From CAZOBJ01 sp964577825 (GTDB lineage Bacteria; Planctomycetota; SZUA-567; JAFGNG01), in assembly GCA_964577825.1 (NCBI GenBank), contig CAZOBJ010000065.1:1-17801 (forward strand): a stretch of DNA of 17,801 nucleotides. The letters run 5' to 3'. The position numbers were made by a program, and so were the translations under genes. Positions 1-8,344 of this stretch are shown here, piece by piece. Numbering within the stretch: position 1 is the first letter of the stretch; each line of letters begins with the position of its first letter. Under the pieces are notes generated by a model, which was given only the letters and a program-made list of their open reading frames with translations, was not told where the DNA came from and ran no database searches.

Positions 1-693
1 GCCGCTCGCGTCGCCGAGCCCGACTTGAGCCCGCCCTTCGTGGCACTCATCGCCTCGGGGGGACATACGGGCATGTATCTCGTGGGTCCCGGCGGGACCT
101 ATCGCCGCCTGGGCGGCACACGCGACGACGCCGCGGGCGAGGCATTCGACAAGGCCGCGGCGGTGCTCGACCTTCCGTACCCGGGCGGCCCGTCCATCGA
201 GCGCGCGGCTCGCAAGGGCAATTCCAAGGCCTTCCCCTGGAAGAACGCATGCTTGACGAGCGATGGGCGAGACCTTTCCTTCTCCGGAATCAAGACCGCA
301 GTCCTGTACGCGGCCCGAGGCCGGCAAGCCGGACGGAACGAGCGCCTGACGCTCGACAACCAGGGCGTGGCCGATGCGGCGGCCAGCTTCCAGCGCGCGG
401 TCGTGCATGCGCTGGTCACCCGAACGTTGCAGCATGCGGAGGCGTGCGGCGTCGACTGGGTGGCCCTGTGCGGCGGCGTCGCCGCGAATCGGGCCTTACG
501 CGCCTCCTTGGAGTCCGAGGCCGCTCGCATGGGCCTGCGCATCGCCCTGCCCCACCGCGAGCTCTGCACGGACAACGCGGCCATGGTCGCTGCGCGCGGC
601 ACCGAACTCTTGGCCGCGGGGGTGCGCGACGGACTGGACCTCGGCGCCTCGGCGCGGGATGAGCCCGGGCCCGACGGCGCGAGGGGGCCCTGA
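1..693 (+). CDS. tsaD: tRNA N6-threonylcarbamoyladenosine transferase TsaD, C-terminal part (5' end outside window)
   Basis: TsaD is the catalytic subunit that transfers the threonylcarbamoyl group from TC-AMP to A37 of ANN-decoding tRNAs in the cytoplasm, working with TsaB and TsaE. The frame is open from base 1, so the true start lies upstream; the TTG at 25 is internal. Seen here are the ASKHA-fold motifs SGGHT (about 55-69), DDAAGEAFDKAA, YPGGP, SGIKTAV, CGGVAANR (from 469) and CTDNAAM, whose TDN (568-576) carries the conserved metal-binding Asp. The N-terminal HxxxH iron ligands would be upstream of the window. The stop (691-693) overlaps the ATG of the next gene as TGATG, suggesting translational coupling with an rRNA-methyltransferase-like gene. 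Identity is very secure; only the missing N-terminus cannot be judged. Confidence 0.95.
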   Translation, partial: AARVAEPDLSPPFVALIASGGHTGMYLVGPGGTYRRLGGTRDDAAGEAFDKAAAVLDLPYPGGPSIERAARKGNSKAFPWKNACLTSDGRDLSFSGIKTAVLYAARGRQAGRNERLTLDNQGVADAAASFQRAVVHALVTRTLQHAEACGVDWVALCGGVAANRALRASLESEAARMGLRIALPHRELCTDNAAMVAARGTELLAAGVRDGLDLGASARDEPGPDGARGP

Positions 694-1271
694 TGGCCCG
701 GCGCTCGTCCGTCGGCCGCGGTGCAGACAAGCTCGCCTTCGCGCTGTCCGCCTTTCAGATGGACGCCACCGGTGCGGTGTGCTGCGACCTGGGCAGCCAC
801 GTGGGCGGCTTCGTCGACGCATGGCTGCGCCACGGCGCAGAGCGTGTGTACGCGGTAGACACGGGGTACGGGGTGCTCGACTGGCGCCTGCGCAATGACC
901 CCCGCGTCGTGGTCCTGGAGCGAACGAACGCCCTCCATCTGGCCCTGCCCGAGCGCGTGGACCTCGTGTCCGTGGACGTCGGGTGGACGCCCCAGGCCAG
1001 GATTCTGCCCGTGGCGGCCTCCCTTTTGCGGCCCAGAGGACGGATTGTGTCCCTCGTCAAACCCCAGTACGAAGCCGACAAGCGCACCGAACTCAGGCGC
1101 GGCCAGGGCCGAGTGCTGCGCAGCGCCGTGCCGTGCATCCTGCACCGTGTCCTCCATGCGGCGCGCGAGCTGGACCTGCCTCTGCTCGGGCCGGTGGAGA
1201 CACCCCTGCGTGGCGGCAAGGGCGGCAATCCGGAGTTCTTCCTCGTGCTTGGCCCGCGGCCGCCCGCGTGA
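693..1271 (+). CDS. TlyA-like FtsJ-fold rRNA 2'-O-methyltransferase lacking the S4 domain
   Basis: This 192-residue SAM-dependent methyltransferase matches the C-terminal catalytic domain of the TlyA family, which 2'-O-methylates ribosomal RNA cytidines. Visible are the start of the fold (RGADKL, residues 9-14, like the RGGxKL of TlyA), the SAM-binding DLGSHVGGF (32-40), AVDTGYG (54-60), LERTN (75-79), VDVGW (94-98), LVKPQYEA (121-128) and GGNPEF (177-182). The K-D-K-E catalytic tetrad of the family can be placed at K13, D95, K123 and E181. Full-length TlyA is about 270 residues with an N-terminal S4 RNA-binding domain. Here that domain is absent: an in-frame TGA at 660-662 lies just upstream, and the preceding DNA encodes TsaD. 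The ATG at 693 overlaps the tsaD stop (TGATG). The exact rRNA target is unknown, and loss of S4 may have changed it. Confidence 0.85.
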   Translation: MARRSSVGRGADKLAFALSAFQMDATGAVCCDLGSHVGGFVDAWLRHGAERVYAVDTGYGVLDWRLRNDPRVVVLERTNALHLALPERVDLVSVDVGWTPQARILPVAASLLRPRGRIVSLVKPQYEADKRTELRRGQGRVLRSAVPCILHRVLHAARELDLPLLGPVETPLRGGKGGNPEFFLVLGPRPPA

Positions 1272-1295
1272 TACAGACGCACCCGCCTTTTGCGC

Positions 1296-1323
1296 TTGAC
1301 GGACATCGCCACCGGGCTAGAAT
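1296..1323 (+). promoter_or_regulatory. sigma-70-type promoter for pta-M16C operon
   Basis: TTGACG (1296-1301) and TAGAAT (1318-1323) are separated by 16 bases in the 112-base gap before pta. Transcription would start near 1330, leaving a leader of about 54 bases. Both boxes are near consensus, unusual by chance in DNA this GC-rich. Confidence 0.65.
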
Positions 1324-1383
1324 CTTCCTGTGCCAAGAGACCGACGATATTCACCCCCGACACAGCAATTGGAAAGGCTTCAG

Positions 1384-2385
1384 ATGGCACTGCTGGATAC
1401 GATTCGAGCGAAGGCTCGCGAGCTCAACAAGTCCATCCTCCTGCCCGAGGGAGACGAACCGCGCACTCTTCAGGCCGCGGCGCAGGCGACCGAACAAGGC
1501 TATGCACGCATCACCCTTCTAGGCAAGGAGCGCGCGATCCGCGCCAAGGCGCAGGAGCTCGACCTCTCCATTTCTGGGTGCAGCATTCTCGATCCCGCGC
1601 ACGACGACCGGCGCGAGCGCCTGGCGCGCACGCTCTATGAGAAGCGCCGGCACAAGGGCATGTCCGAGGAGCAGGCCAGCGAGCTCGTCGCGGACCCGAT
1701 CCACTTCGCCGCTCTGTGCGTGCAAGACGCGGACAGCCAGGCCGACGGGTACGTGGCCGGCGCCGTCCACGCCACGAGCGACGTACTGCGGCCCGCGATC
1801 CAGCTCATCGGTCCGGCCGAGGGCACGCGCACGGTGAGCTCCAATTTCATCATGATTCTCCCTGAGGACAGCCCCTTCGGAGAGGGCGGCATCCTGATGT
1901 TCGCCGACTGCGCCGTGGTGCCCCAGCCCGACGCACAGCAGCTTGCCGACATCGCCCTGTCCACGGTGCAGAGCTTCCGGTGCCTCGTCCAGGCCGAGCC
2001 CCGCGTGGCCATGCTCAGCTTTTCCACGAAGGGCAGCGCACAACACCCGGACGTGGACAAAGTCACCGAAGCGACGCGGCTGGTGCGCAAGCGGTCGCCG
2101 GACCTGGTGGTGGACGGGGAGATGCAAGTCGACGCCGCCCTCGTCGAATCCGTTGCCCAGACCAAGTGCCCGGACAGCCCGCTGGCGGGTCGGGCGAACG
2201 TGCTCATCTTCCCGGACCTCGACGCCGCAAACATCGGGTACAAGCTCGTCCAGCGGCTGGCCGAGGCCACGGCCTTGGGCCCGCTTGTGCAAGGGATCGC
2301 GCGCCCGGTCAACGACCTCTCCCGGGGGTGCTCCGTGCAGGACATCGTAGACGTCATCTGCGCGACGGCCTGCCAGGACACCTGA
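1384..2385 (+). CDS. pta: phosphate acetyltransferase (phosphotransacetylase)
   Basis: Reversibly converts acetyl-CoA and phosphate to acetyl phosphate and CoA in the cytoplasm, the branch point to acetate formation or assimilation. At 333 residues it is the short, single-domain form (PTA_PTB family), without the N-terminal DRTGG and BioD-like domains of the E. coli enzyme. Motifs seen include LPEGDEPRTLQAA near the N-terminus, ADGYVAGAVHATSDVLRPA, SSNFIM, FADCAVVPQPDA, MLSFSTKGSA, VDGEMQVDAAL, NVLIFPDLDAANIGYKL and NDLSRGCSVQDIV (310-322). In the last, S313-R314 match the active-site Ser-Arg of the Methanosarcina enzyme. I chose ATG 1384 over an upstream in-frame ATG at 1330 because GGAAAGG (1371-1377) sits 6 bases before it and the family begins there. 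No acetate kinase gene is adjacent. A phosphate butyryltransferase is the main alternative but less likely. Confidence 0.92.
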   Translation: MALLDTIRAKARELNKSILLPEGDEPRTLQAAAQATEQGYARITLLGKERAIRAKAQELDLSISGCSILDPAHDDRRERLARTLYEKRRHKGMSEEQASELVADPIHFAALCVQDADSQADGYVAGAVHATSDVLRPAIQLIGPAEGTRTVSSNFIMILPEDSPFGEGGILMFADCAVVPQPDAQQLADIALSTVQSFRCLVQAEPRVAMLSFSTKGSAQHPDVDKVTEATRLVRKRSPDLVVDGEMQVDAALVESVAQTKCPDSPLAGRANVLIFPDLDAANIGYKLVQRLAEATALGPLVQGIARPVNDLSRGCSVQDIVDVICATACQDT

Positions 2386-2427
2386 TTCCATCTGGCCCGT
2401 TCGCGGCCCGTCGCCGAAGGAGCACAT

Positions 2428-5400
2428 ATGCGCCGTACCTCGAGCGAGCCCGCGCCCGACATGGCCTTGTCTGCCGGTCAAGTGTTACACGGGTTTGAGG
2501 TCGAGCACGCCGAGCCTCTCGACGAGATGCGCGCGGCCGGGTATCTCCTCGTGCACCAGAAGAGTGGCGCGCGCGTGCTGCACGTTCACTCGGCCGACCC
2601 CGAGAACCTGCTGGCCATCGGCCTGCGCACCCCGCCTCCCGACGACACCGGGCTTCCGCATATCCTGGAACACACGGTGCTGTGCGGTTCGCAGCGCTAC
2701 CCGGTCAAGGACCCCCTGGTCGAGCTCCTGAAGACGAGTCTCGCCACGTTCCTAAACGCCATGACCTATCCGGACAAGACGGTGTACCCCTGCGCAAGCA
2801 TGGTGGCCCGCGACTTCTACAACTTGGCATCGGTGTACTGCGATGCGGTCTTTCATCCCCTGCTCAAGCAGGACCACTTCAAGCAGGAAGGCCATCACCT
2901 CGACTTCTCCACGCCCGGCGAACCGACGAGCGCACTGACCGTCAACGGCATCGTGTACAATGAGATGCGCGGCGTCTACTCCGATTTGGACGGCCTGATC
3001 GACCGTCATACCACGCGCAGCATCTGCCCGGACAATGCCTATGGACGCGACTCCGGCGGTAGCCCGGATGCCATCCCCCGGCTCACGTACTCTGCGTTCC
3101 GAGACTTCCATGCGCGCTACTACCATCCGGCGAACGCGCGCGTCTTCCTGTACGGCAACCTGCCCACCGAAGGGCACCTCGCCTTTCTGGACGAGCGTCT
3201 GCACGACTTCGATCGCCTGAACGTGGACACGCGGATAGCCCCCCAGTCCCGCTGGCGCGAGCCCGTGCGCGAGACCATCCCCTATCCGGTCGGGCCCGAC
3301 GACACGCTCGACCGCCGCGCGGCCGTGGTCGCTACCTTCCTCACCAACGGCGCGGTCGACACGTTACAGACCCTGGGCATGCGCCTGTTGAGCGCGATTC
3401 TGCTGGACAATGCCGCCAGCCCCCTGCGCCGCTCGCTCGTGGACAGCAAGCTGGGCGAGGAACTCACCCACGAGGGATACGAAGACCATCAGCGCGACAC
3501 GTTCTGGCGGGTAGGACTGAAGGGAACGCGCGCGCAGGACGCGGACGCGATTCTGGACCTCATCCTCACGACCTGCGCGGACCTCGTTCGAGACGGGCTC
3601 GGCAAAGAGCGCGTCGCGCGCGCCTGTCACCAGTTCGAGCTCGCGGCCCGGGATATCAGCGACCACTATCCCCTGCACCTCATGGATCGAGTGTACAGAT
3701 CCTGGATGTACGACGCGGACCCCTTCCAGAACCTGCACCTGCAAAGACAGCTCGCGGACCTGCGCGCACACCTGGACAACGAGCCGGACTTTCTGGAACA
3801 GTTGCTCGACGAATACGTGGTGCGCAATCCGCACTACAGCCTGCTCACCTTTGTGCCGGACCCGGGCGAGGCGTCGCGACGCGACAAGGCGCGAGCCGAG
3901 AAGATGACCCAGACGAAGCAAGCCATGGGGCTCGACGACTTGCGGCGTCTCGCCGAGGAGGCCGCTCGGCTGGAGCGGGCGCAGACTCGGCCGAATCCCC
4001 CCGAGGCCCTAGCCACACTCCCGCGCCTGGCGCGCAGCGACATTCCGCCCGAGCCTATCGAGCTCGGGACCGAGGTGCAGGAGGTGGGCCAGCGTCCGTT
4101 CCTGTACACCGACGTATTCGCCAACGAGCTCAATTATCTGTACGTGGCCTTCGACCTCACCGGCCTGCCGGACGACCTCGTGGAGGTGCTGCCCCTGTAC
4201 GGAGAGGCCCTACAGAAGATGGGGGCTGCGGACGACGATTATGCGCGCATGGCCGAGCGCGAAGCCGAGCACACGGGCGGCATCGGCGTGTCCATTAGCG
4301 CAACCGGACACGTCGAGGATCCCTACCGCGTGCATCCCTTGTTCGTGGTGCACACGGCGGGGCTGAACCGCAAACTGGATGATCTGTTGCACGTGTTCTC
4401 TGACCGAGTCCTGCGCGGTAACCTGGCGAATATGGACCGCCTCGCTGACATTGTGCTCCAGGGCCGGGTGGCGCGCCGCAGCCGGCTGATCCCGGCGGGC
4501 AACCACTTCGCCGCGGCGCGCGCGGCGCGGCATCTCACCAAGAACGCCGCGCTGTACGAACGCATGGCCGGTGCCACGCAGATTCTGCGCTACGACGGCT
4601 GGGCCCACCGGTTCGACGACGCGCGCGACGAACTCGCCGACCGCCTGACTCGTTTGCAGTCGTTTCTGTTGCAGCGCGGCCGCGTCACCGCGAGCTACGT
4701 AGGCGCGCCGTCCACCGTTGCGCGCCTGCAGGAGTGGTACGCACGGTTCATGGACGAGCTCGGGCCGAGCCGACCAACCGCCCCGCCCTCGACATTTTCG
4801 CCGCGCCTGGGCGCGCGGGAAGGCCTGGCCACGCCTACGGAGGTCGCCTTCGTAGCCCAGGCCCTGCCAGCGGTCGGGTACCTCGACCCCGCCGCCCCCG
4901 CCCTGCAGGTCCTCAGTTTGCAGCTGAGCTTCGGCTACCTGTGGGAGCACGTCCGCGTGCGCGGCGGGGCCTACGGAGCCCATGCGCGGTACAATCCACT
5001 GGACGCGCGGCTCTCGCTTACGAGCTACCGCGACCCGACGGCCCAAACCACGCTGCAGACCTATGCAGGGCTCGCCCGGCATATCGAGCGCGACATGGAC
5101 CTCTCGACTGAGGCTGTGGAGCAGGCGATTATCGGTACGGTCAAGGTTCTGGACCGTCCGGTTCGTCCCGGCTGGGCCGCGGCCACCGCGCTCGCGCGCT
5201 ACCTCCATGGAAGCACCCCGGAGCACCGGCGGGCGCACCGCAGTCGCCTGCTGGCGCTCCAAGGAGACCACCTGCGCCGTGCGGCGCACGAGCACCTGGC
5301 CCCTTTGCTCCACGAGGCCCCGATTTGCGTGCTCGCAAGCCGCGAGACTCTCAACGAGTTGACTCGTCAGGGGCCCGACTACGACATTGTGGACCTCTAG
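2428..5400 (+). CDS. M16C family zinc metallopeptidase, PreP/Cym1-like
   Basis: A 990-residue two-half inverzincin of the presequence-protease type, which encloses and degrades short unstructured peptides. The inverted zinc motif HILEH gives ligands H78 and H82 and catalytic base E81. The third ligand is E179 in YNEMRGVYSD, exactly 101 residues after the first His, the same spacing as in human PreP. The M16C-associated linker and C-terminal half follow, with the conserved region RVRGGAYGAHARYN near 4960-4995. There is no signal peptide, so it probably acts in the cytoplasm, recycling peptides. Start ATG 2428 has AAGGAG at 2417-2422, 5 bases upstream. It lies 42 bases after pta and is probably co-transcribed. 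The substrate in this organism is unknown. A stretch of 219 bases follows before the next gene. Confidence 0.93.
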   Translation: MRRTSSEPAPDMALSAGQVLHGFEVEHAEPLDEMRAAGYLLVHQKSGARVLHVHSADPENLLAIGLRTPPPDDTGLPHILEHTVLCGSQRYPVKDPLVELLKTSLATFLNAMTYPDKTVYPCASMVARDFYNLASVYCDAVFHPLLKQDHFKQEGHHLDFSTPGEPTSALTVNGIVYNEMRGVYSDLDGLIDRHTTRSICPDNAYGRDSGGSPDAIPRLTYSAFRDFHARYYHPANARVFLYGNLPTEGHLAFLDERLHDFDRLNVDTRIAPQSRWREPVRETIPYPVGPDDTLDRRAAVVATFLTNGAVDTLQTLGMRLLSAILLDNAASPLRRSLVDSKLGEELTHEGYEDHQRDTFWRVGLKGTRAQDADAILDLILTTCADLVRDGLGKERVARACHQFELAARDISDHYPLHLMDRVYRSWMYDADPFQNLHLQRQLADLRAHLDNEPDFLEQLLDEYVVRNPHYSLLTFVPDPGEASRRDKARAEKMTQTKQAMGLDDLRRLAEEAARLERAQTRPNPPEALATLPRLARSDIPPEPIELGTEVQEVGQRPFLYTDVFANELNYLYVAFDLTGLPDDLVEVLPLYGEALQKMGAADDDYARMAEREAEHTGGIGVSISATGHVEDPYRVHPLFVVHTAGLNRKLDDLLHVFSDRVLRGNLANMDRLADIVLQGRVARRSRLIPAGNHFAAARAARHLTKNAALYERMAGATQILRYDGWAHRFDDARDELADRLTRLQSFLLQRGRVTASYVGAPSTVARLQEWYARFMDELGPSRPTAPPSTFSPRLGAREGLATPTEVAFVAQALPAVGYLDPAAPALQVLSLQLSFGYLWEHVRVRGGAYGAHARYNPLDARLSLTSYRDPTAQTTLQTYAGLARHIERDMDLSTEAVEQAIIGTVKVLDRPVRPGWAAATALARYLHGSTPEHRRAHRSRLLALQGDHLRRAAHEHLAPLLHEAPICVLASRETLNELTRQGPDYDIVDL

Positions 5401-5446
5401 GGCATTCGGCGTGGATTCCCCGGGCAATATCCCGTTGAAAAAGGGC

Positions 5447-5475
5447 TTGCGCATTTGTCATTTCTGGAGTACATT
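5447..5475 (+). promoter_or_regulatory. possible promoter for the zinc-ribbon membrane protein gene
   Basis: TTGCGC (5447-5452) and TACATT (5470-5475) are 17 bases apart in the 219-base gap (5401-5619) after the peptidase gene. The match is moderate and would give a leader of about 140 bases. Two copies of TTGTCA (5455-5460 and 5480-5485) lie in the same stretch, but neither has a good -10 partner. No convincing terminator hairpin was seen here. Confidence 0.35.
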
Positions 5476-5619
5476 GGGCTTGTCAGTTGCATAGGACTTT
5501 CCGGGCGCTCGCTGTTCAAGGCGCCGTTCTTCGCGTGCTCTTGAATGCTTTTAGAGTTCACAGTCATCTGGCGGCCCGACCGTCCGCATGACCGGCGGAG
5601 ATAGGCAAGGAGAACGCGT

Positions 5620-6636
5620 GTGAGAATACGATGCAGCAAGTGTAAGAAGGCGCTCAATGTCAGGGATGACCTTGCAGGTCGAAAGGTCCGCTGCCCCGCG
5701 TGCGGGGCCGCTATCCGAGTCCCCGACGGCAAGAAGTCCCCTCAGCCGGTAGGCGCCGGTGCGCGGCGCGCCAAGGGCCCGTCCACCGATACCGACGCAG
5801 GACGCGAGACCGCGTCCGCCGCGCAGTCGGAGGCGCAGGGCGCCACAGGCGAGGACCATCTTGAACTTGAGCTCGAGCCGGACATCTCCGTGCAGACCGA
5901 GGAGCCCGTCAAGAAGAAGGTCGGTCCCTCTGGGGAAGAGCCCGTCTTCTACTTGGCAAAGGGCAACGACAAGCTGGGCACGACTACGACCGCCTGGAAC
6001 CGCATCGAGGAGGTCATGGCAGACGAAGGGCTTACCTTCGAATTCATCCGCCAACAGGCCGGGCCTCTGGGCGAGCCGGCGCTGCGCAAGGACGACATGT
6101 ACTTCAGCGCCGGCGTGGACCACATCGAGTACGGCAGTCGATTCGTACGCGCTTTCGTCTTTCCACTCAACCTACTTGGCCTGGGTGCGGCGAGGCTGGA
6201 AGTCACCGCGCAGCTTCGCGACGGCAAGGGAACGTCGACCAGCTTCAAGGTCAAGGCTCGGCGAGCCTGCCATTGGCTCTTCGGCGGCTCCGACGATCGC
6301 CTGATAGAGCTGAACAAGAAGACCGTGGCCAACAAGTGCGCCCTGCACATGGCCCGCCACATCAAGGGCAAGTGGCTCGTCAACAGCGCCGTGTATGAGC
6401 TTGGCCGACTCAGCGCAGTCCTTGGCGGCGTGGGGCTGATTCCGGGGCTCGGGTATCTGTTGGGCGCGCCTGCGGCCGTGCTCGGGCTCGTGAGCCTGGG
6501 CGCGAACCTCAGCCGCAACCTTCCCAAGGGCAAGGGGGTGGCAGCTCTGGGCGTCGCGCTGGGCATCGCGGACTTCGTCCTGAGCGGTCTATTCTGGAGC
6601 CCGATCGTCGAGGCGGCGCGCAACCTCTTCGCGTAG
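5620..6636 (+). CDS. zinc-ribbon (MJ0042-type) membrane protein of unknown function
   Basis: A 338-residue protein I cannot assign a function. Residues 1-35 form a zinc ribbon with C5, C8, C25 and C28, the MJ0042/FHA-associated style frequent in Planctomycetota. An acidic, low-complexity linker (about 36-100) follows. A globular middle region (about 105-255) begins FYLAKGND and contains no motif I recognise. The C-terminus has two hydrophobic segments, about 264-295 (rich in Gly and Leu) and 306-326, separated by a short basic loop (KGKG), resembling the DUF4190 helical hairpin. The soluble part is thus probably anchored in the inner membrane by its C-terminus. Start GTG 5620 has AAGGAG at 5607-5612, 7 bases upstream. 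It is a single-gene unit that converges with tolC 67 bases downstream; no strong terminator is visible between them. Confidence 0.8.
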   Translation: MRIRCSKCKKALNVRDDLAGRKVRCPACGAAIRVPDGKKSPQPVGAGARRAKGPSTDTDAGRETASAAQSEAQGATGEDHLELELEPDISVQTEEPVKKKVGPSGEEPVFYLAKGNDKLGTTTTAWNRIEEVMADEGLTFEFIRQQAGPLGEPALRKDDMYFSAGVDHIEYGSRFVRAFVFPLNLLGLGAARLEVTAQLRDGKGTSTSFKVKARRACHWLFGGSDDRLIELNKKTVANKCALHMARHIKGKWLVNSAVYELGRLSAVLGGVGLIPGLGYLLGAPAAVLGLVSLGANLSRNLPKGKGVAALGVALGIADFVLSGLFWSPIVEAARNLFA

Positions 6637-6703
6637 ACTTGCGCCCCGTCCGTTCGGCGCTCTGCATCCTCAGTAGCCGGCGTAGCGCAGCGCGTCACTT
6701 CGA

Positions 6704-8263
6704 TCAGCGATACACCGGCATCGGCGCAGGCGGTTGGGCGTCGGCGCCCTCCTCTGGCACGACCTGCGCCTCGTCTTCCTGTCGAGGACCCGGCGTCTCT
6801 TCTCGCGCCACGCTCGGGGCCACCGGTCTCTCGCCCAGCGTGCCCACCGCCAGGGCGAGGTCCGTCCACGCGATCCGGTGGTCGTAGATCGACCGATAGT
6901 AATTGCGCTCCGCGACCGCCAGGGTCTGCCGCGCGTCCAGGACATCGAGATACGTGCTCACGCCTTGCCTCTCGCGCTCGCGCGTCAGGCGCAGACTCTC
7001 GCGGGCCTGGGCCACGTTGCGCTCTTGTCCGCGAACGGCCATCTCCGCACTGGCGATGTCCAGAAGCGCCCGGCGCACATCGAGACGCACCTCGTCGAGC
7101 CGGTCGGCTGCCTCCAGCTCGAGTTGACGGCGACGAGCCTCGGCCTCGCGGATTTGTCCACGCACCAGCAGTCCGTCGAAGAGCTGCAGATCCAACTGCA
7201 GCGTCAGGGACCAGTTCTTCTCCCAGTCCTCCGGATGACGGTTCCAGTCGTCCGAAGTGCCGGAATATGCCCCGGAGAGGGACAGATGCGGATAGAGCTC
7301 CGCGCGCGTGGCGCGGACGTTCTCCCGCTGGATGGCCACCGTGAGCCGCGCGGCGCGAAGCTCCGGTCGAAGCTCCTGCGCCCGGTGGTAGAGCTCGCCT
7401 TCGTCCAGATTGGGCGCCTCCGAGAACTCGAGCTCACCGGTCAGCTCCACACGGCTCGACAAGGGCAGGCCCAACAGGCGCAACAAGCTGCTGCGCGCGT
7501 TCGCCAGCTCATTCTCTGCTTGCGTGAGCTGCGTCTGTTGGTTGGTCTTCTCCACTTCGGCGCGTAGCACGTCGAACTCGGTGGCCACTTCCATGCGTTC
7601 GCGCTGCCTTACGTCCTCCAGGAAGCTGTCCGCGAGCTCCACCTGCTCGCGCGCGACTCGGACGATCTCCTCCTGGAGAAGGATCTGGTAGTATAGAGTG
7701 CGCACGCCGTAGAGTAGCTGTTGCCGCGCACCGCGCACGCTCTGTTCGACGCGATCTCGAAACAGGCGCGCTGCTCGCAGCCCGGCGCCGATCCGGCCCC
7801 CTTTGTACAAGGGCTGCGTAGCGCGAACCTCACCGGTGTACAGCTCGTTCCATCTATCGCGTTCATCGATTCCTGCGCGCTTCTCGGCATACGTGTCCGA
7901 GAGCTTGCGTGAGAACGACCCCGAGATGCTCGGCAACGCCTCGCTCCACGCCGAGAGGATCTGCCCTTCCGCGACATCTCGCCCGCTCCGGGCTGCGGCC
8001 AGCGCACGCGAATACTGCAAGGCGAGCCTCTCGCTCTCTGCGAGCGAGAGCCGGTACACGGGGCGGTCCGGCTCGGAGTGCTTCTCTTCAGGAGGTTTGG
8101 TTGCGGCCTGCTCCTCCTGAGCATTGTCAGCTGCGTCCGATTGGGTCGGCCCGGTTGCGGCCTGCTCCTCGGCCTGGGATAACCCGACAAGACCGGTCTG
8201 GCTGAGCGCCCAAAGCGCCAGCCACGCGGCCGCCGCTCTCCTCCCCCACGAGTCCAGCTTCAT
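6704..8263 (-). CDS. TolC-family outer membrane efflux protein
   Basis: An OEP/TolC-like protein of 519 residues. Trimers of this family form a beta-barrel in the outer membrane with a long alpha-helical periplasmic tunnel and serve RND/ABC efflux pumps or type I secretion. A signal peptide is seen (MKLDSWGRR, then an Ala/Leu/Trp-rich core, cleavage probably near LSQA-EE). Next comes an acidic, Gln/Ala/Pro-rich linker and two long helical repeats, the second containing the family signature GVSTYLDVLDARQTL and ending in DLALAVG. An acidic, Pro-rich tail follows. I chose ATG 8263, which has AGGGG 5 bases upstream; an in-frame ATG at 8290 with GGGAG before it would add 9 residues ahead of the signal peptide and remains possible. 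No membrane-fusion or pump gene is adjacent, so the partner is elsewhere. Confidence 0.9.
   Translation of the reverse strand: MKLDSWGRRAAAAWLALWALSQTGLVGLSQAEEQAATGPTQSDAADNAQEEQAATKPPEEKHSEPDRPVYRLSLAESERLALQYSRALAAARSGRDVAEGQILSAWSEALPSISGSFSRKLSDTYAEKRAGIDERDRWNELYTGEVRATQPLYKGGRIGAGLRAARLFRDRVEQSVRGARQQLLYGVRTLYYQILLQEEIVRVAREQVELADSFLEDVRQRERMEVATEFDVLRAEVEKTNQQTQLTQAENELANARSSLLRLLGLPLSSRVELTGELEFSEAPNLDEGELYHRAQELRPELRAARLTVAIQRENVRATRAELYPHLSLSGAYSGTSDDWNRHPEDWEKNWSLTLQLDLQLFDGLLVRGQIREAEARRRQLELEAADRLDEVRLDVRRALLDIASAEMAVRGQERNVAQARESLRLTRERERQGVSTYLDVLDARQTLAVAERNYYRSIYDHRIAWTDLALAVGTLGERPVAPSVAREETPGPRQEDEAQVVPEEGADAQPPAPMPVYR
8099..8170 (-). repeat. 18-base direct repeat within the tolC-like linker
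   Basis: An identical 18-base run occurs at 8099-8116 and 8153-8170, a 54-base period that keeps frame (18 codons). It encodes EEQAAT twice in the disordered linker just after the signal peptide. This looks like a small in-frame tandem duplication that has diverged between the preserved ends. Confidence 0.75.
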
Positions 8264-8315
8264 GCTCGCCCCTTGTGCATACCTGGTCATCCGTCTCCCA
8301 CAGATGGTATCGGCA

Positions 8316-8344
8316 AATCTACTGTCCCGACGCCGTCAGGTCAA
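8316..8344 (-). promoter_or_regulatory. sigma-70-type promoter for the tolC-like gene
   Basis: On the minus strand TTGACC (8344-8339) and TAGATT (8321-8316) are 17 bases apart. Transcription would start near 8309, about 45 bases before the chosen ATG at 8263 and about 18 before the alternative at 8290. Confidence 0.6.

Noticed and set aside
99..1157. 352-codon minus-strand ORF opposite tsaD and the tlyA-like gene
   Set aside because: It spans two recognised genes on the other strand and shows no domain.
1519..2481. 320-codon minus-strand ORF opposite pta
   Set aside because: Antisense to pta, His/Gly/Arg-rich low-complexity translation.
4210..5454. 414-codon minus-strand ORF opposite the M16C peptidase gene
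   Set aside because: Antisense shadow of a gene with intact motifs; composition is typical of reversed GC-rich codons.
6734..7567. 277-codon plus-strand ORF opposite the tolC-like gene
   Set aside because: Antisense shadow; the minus-strand reading has the TolC signature and a signal peptide.
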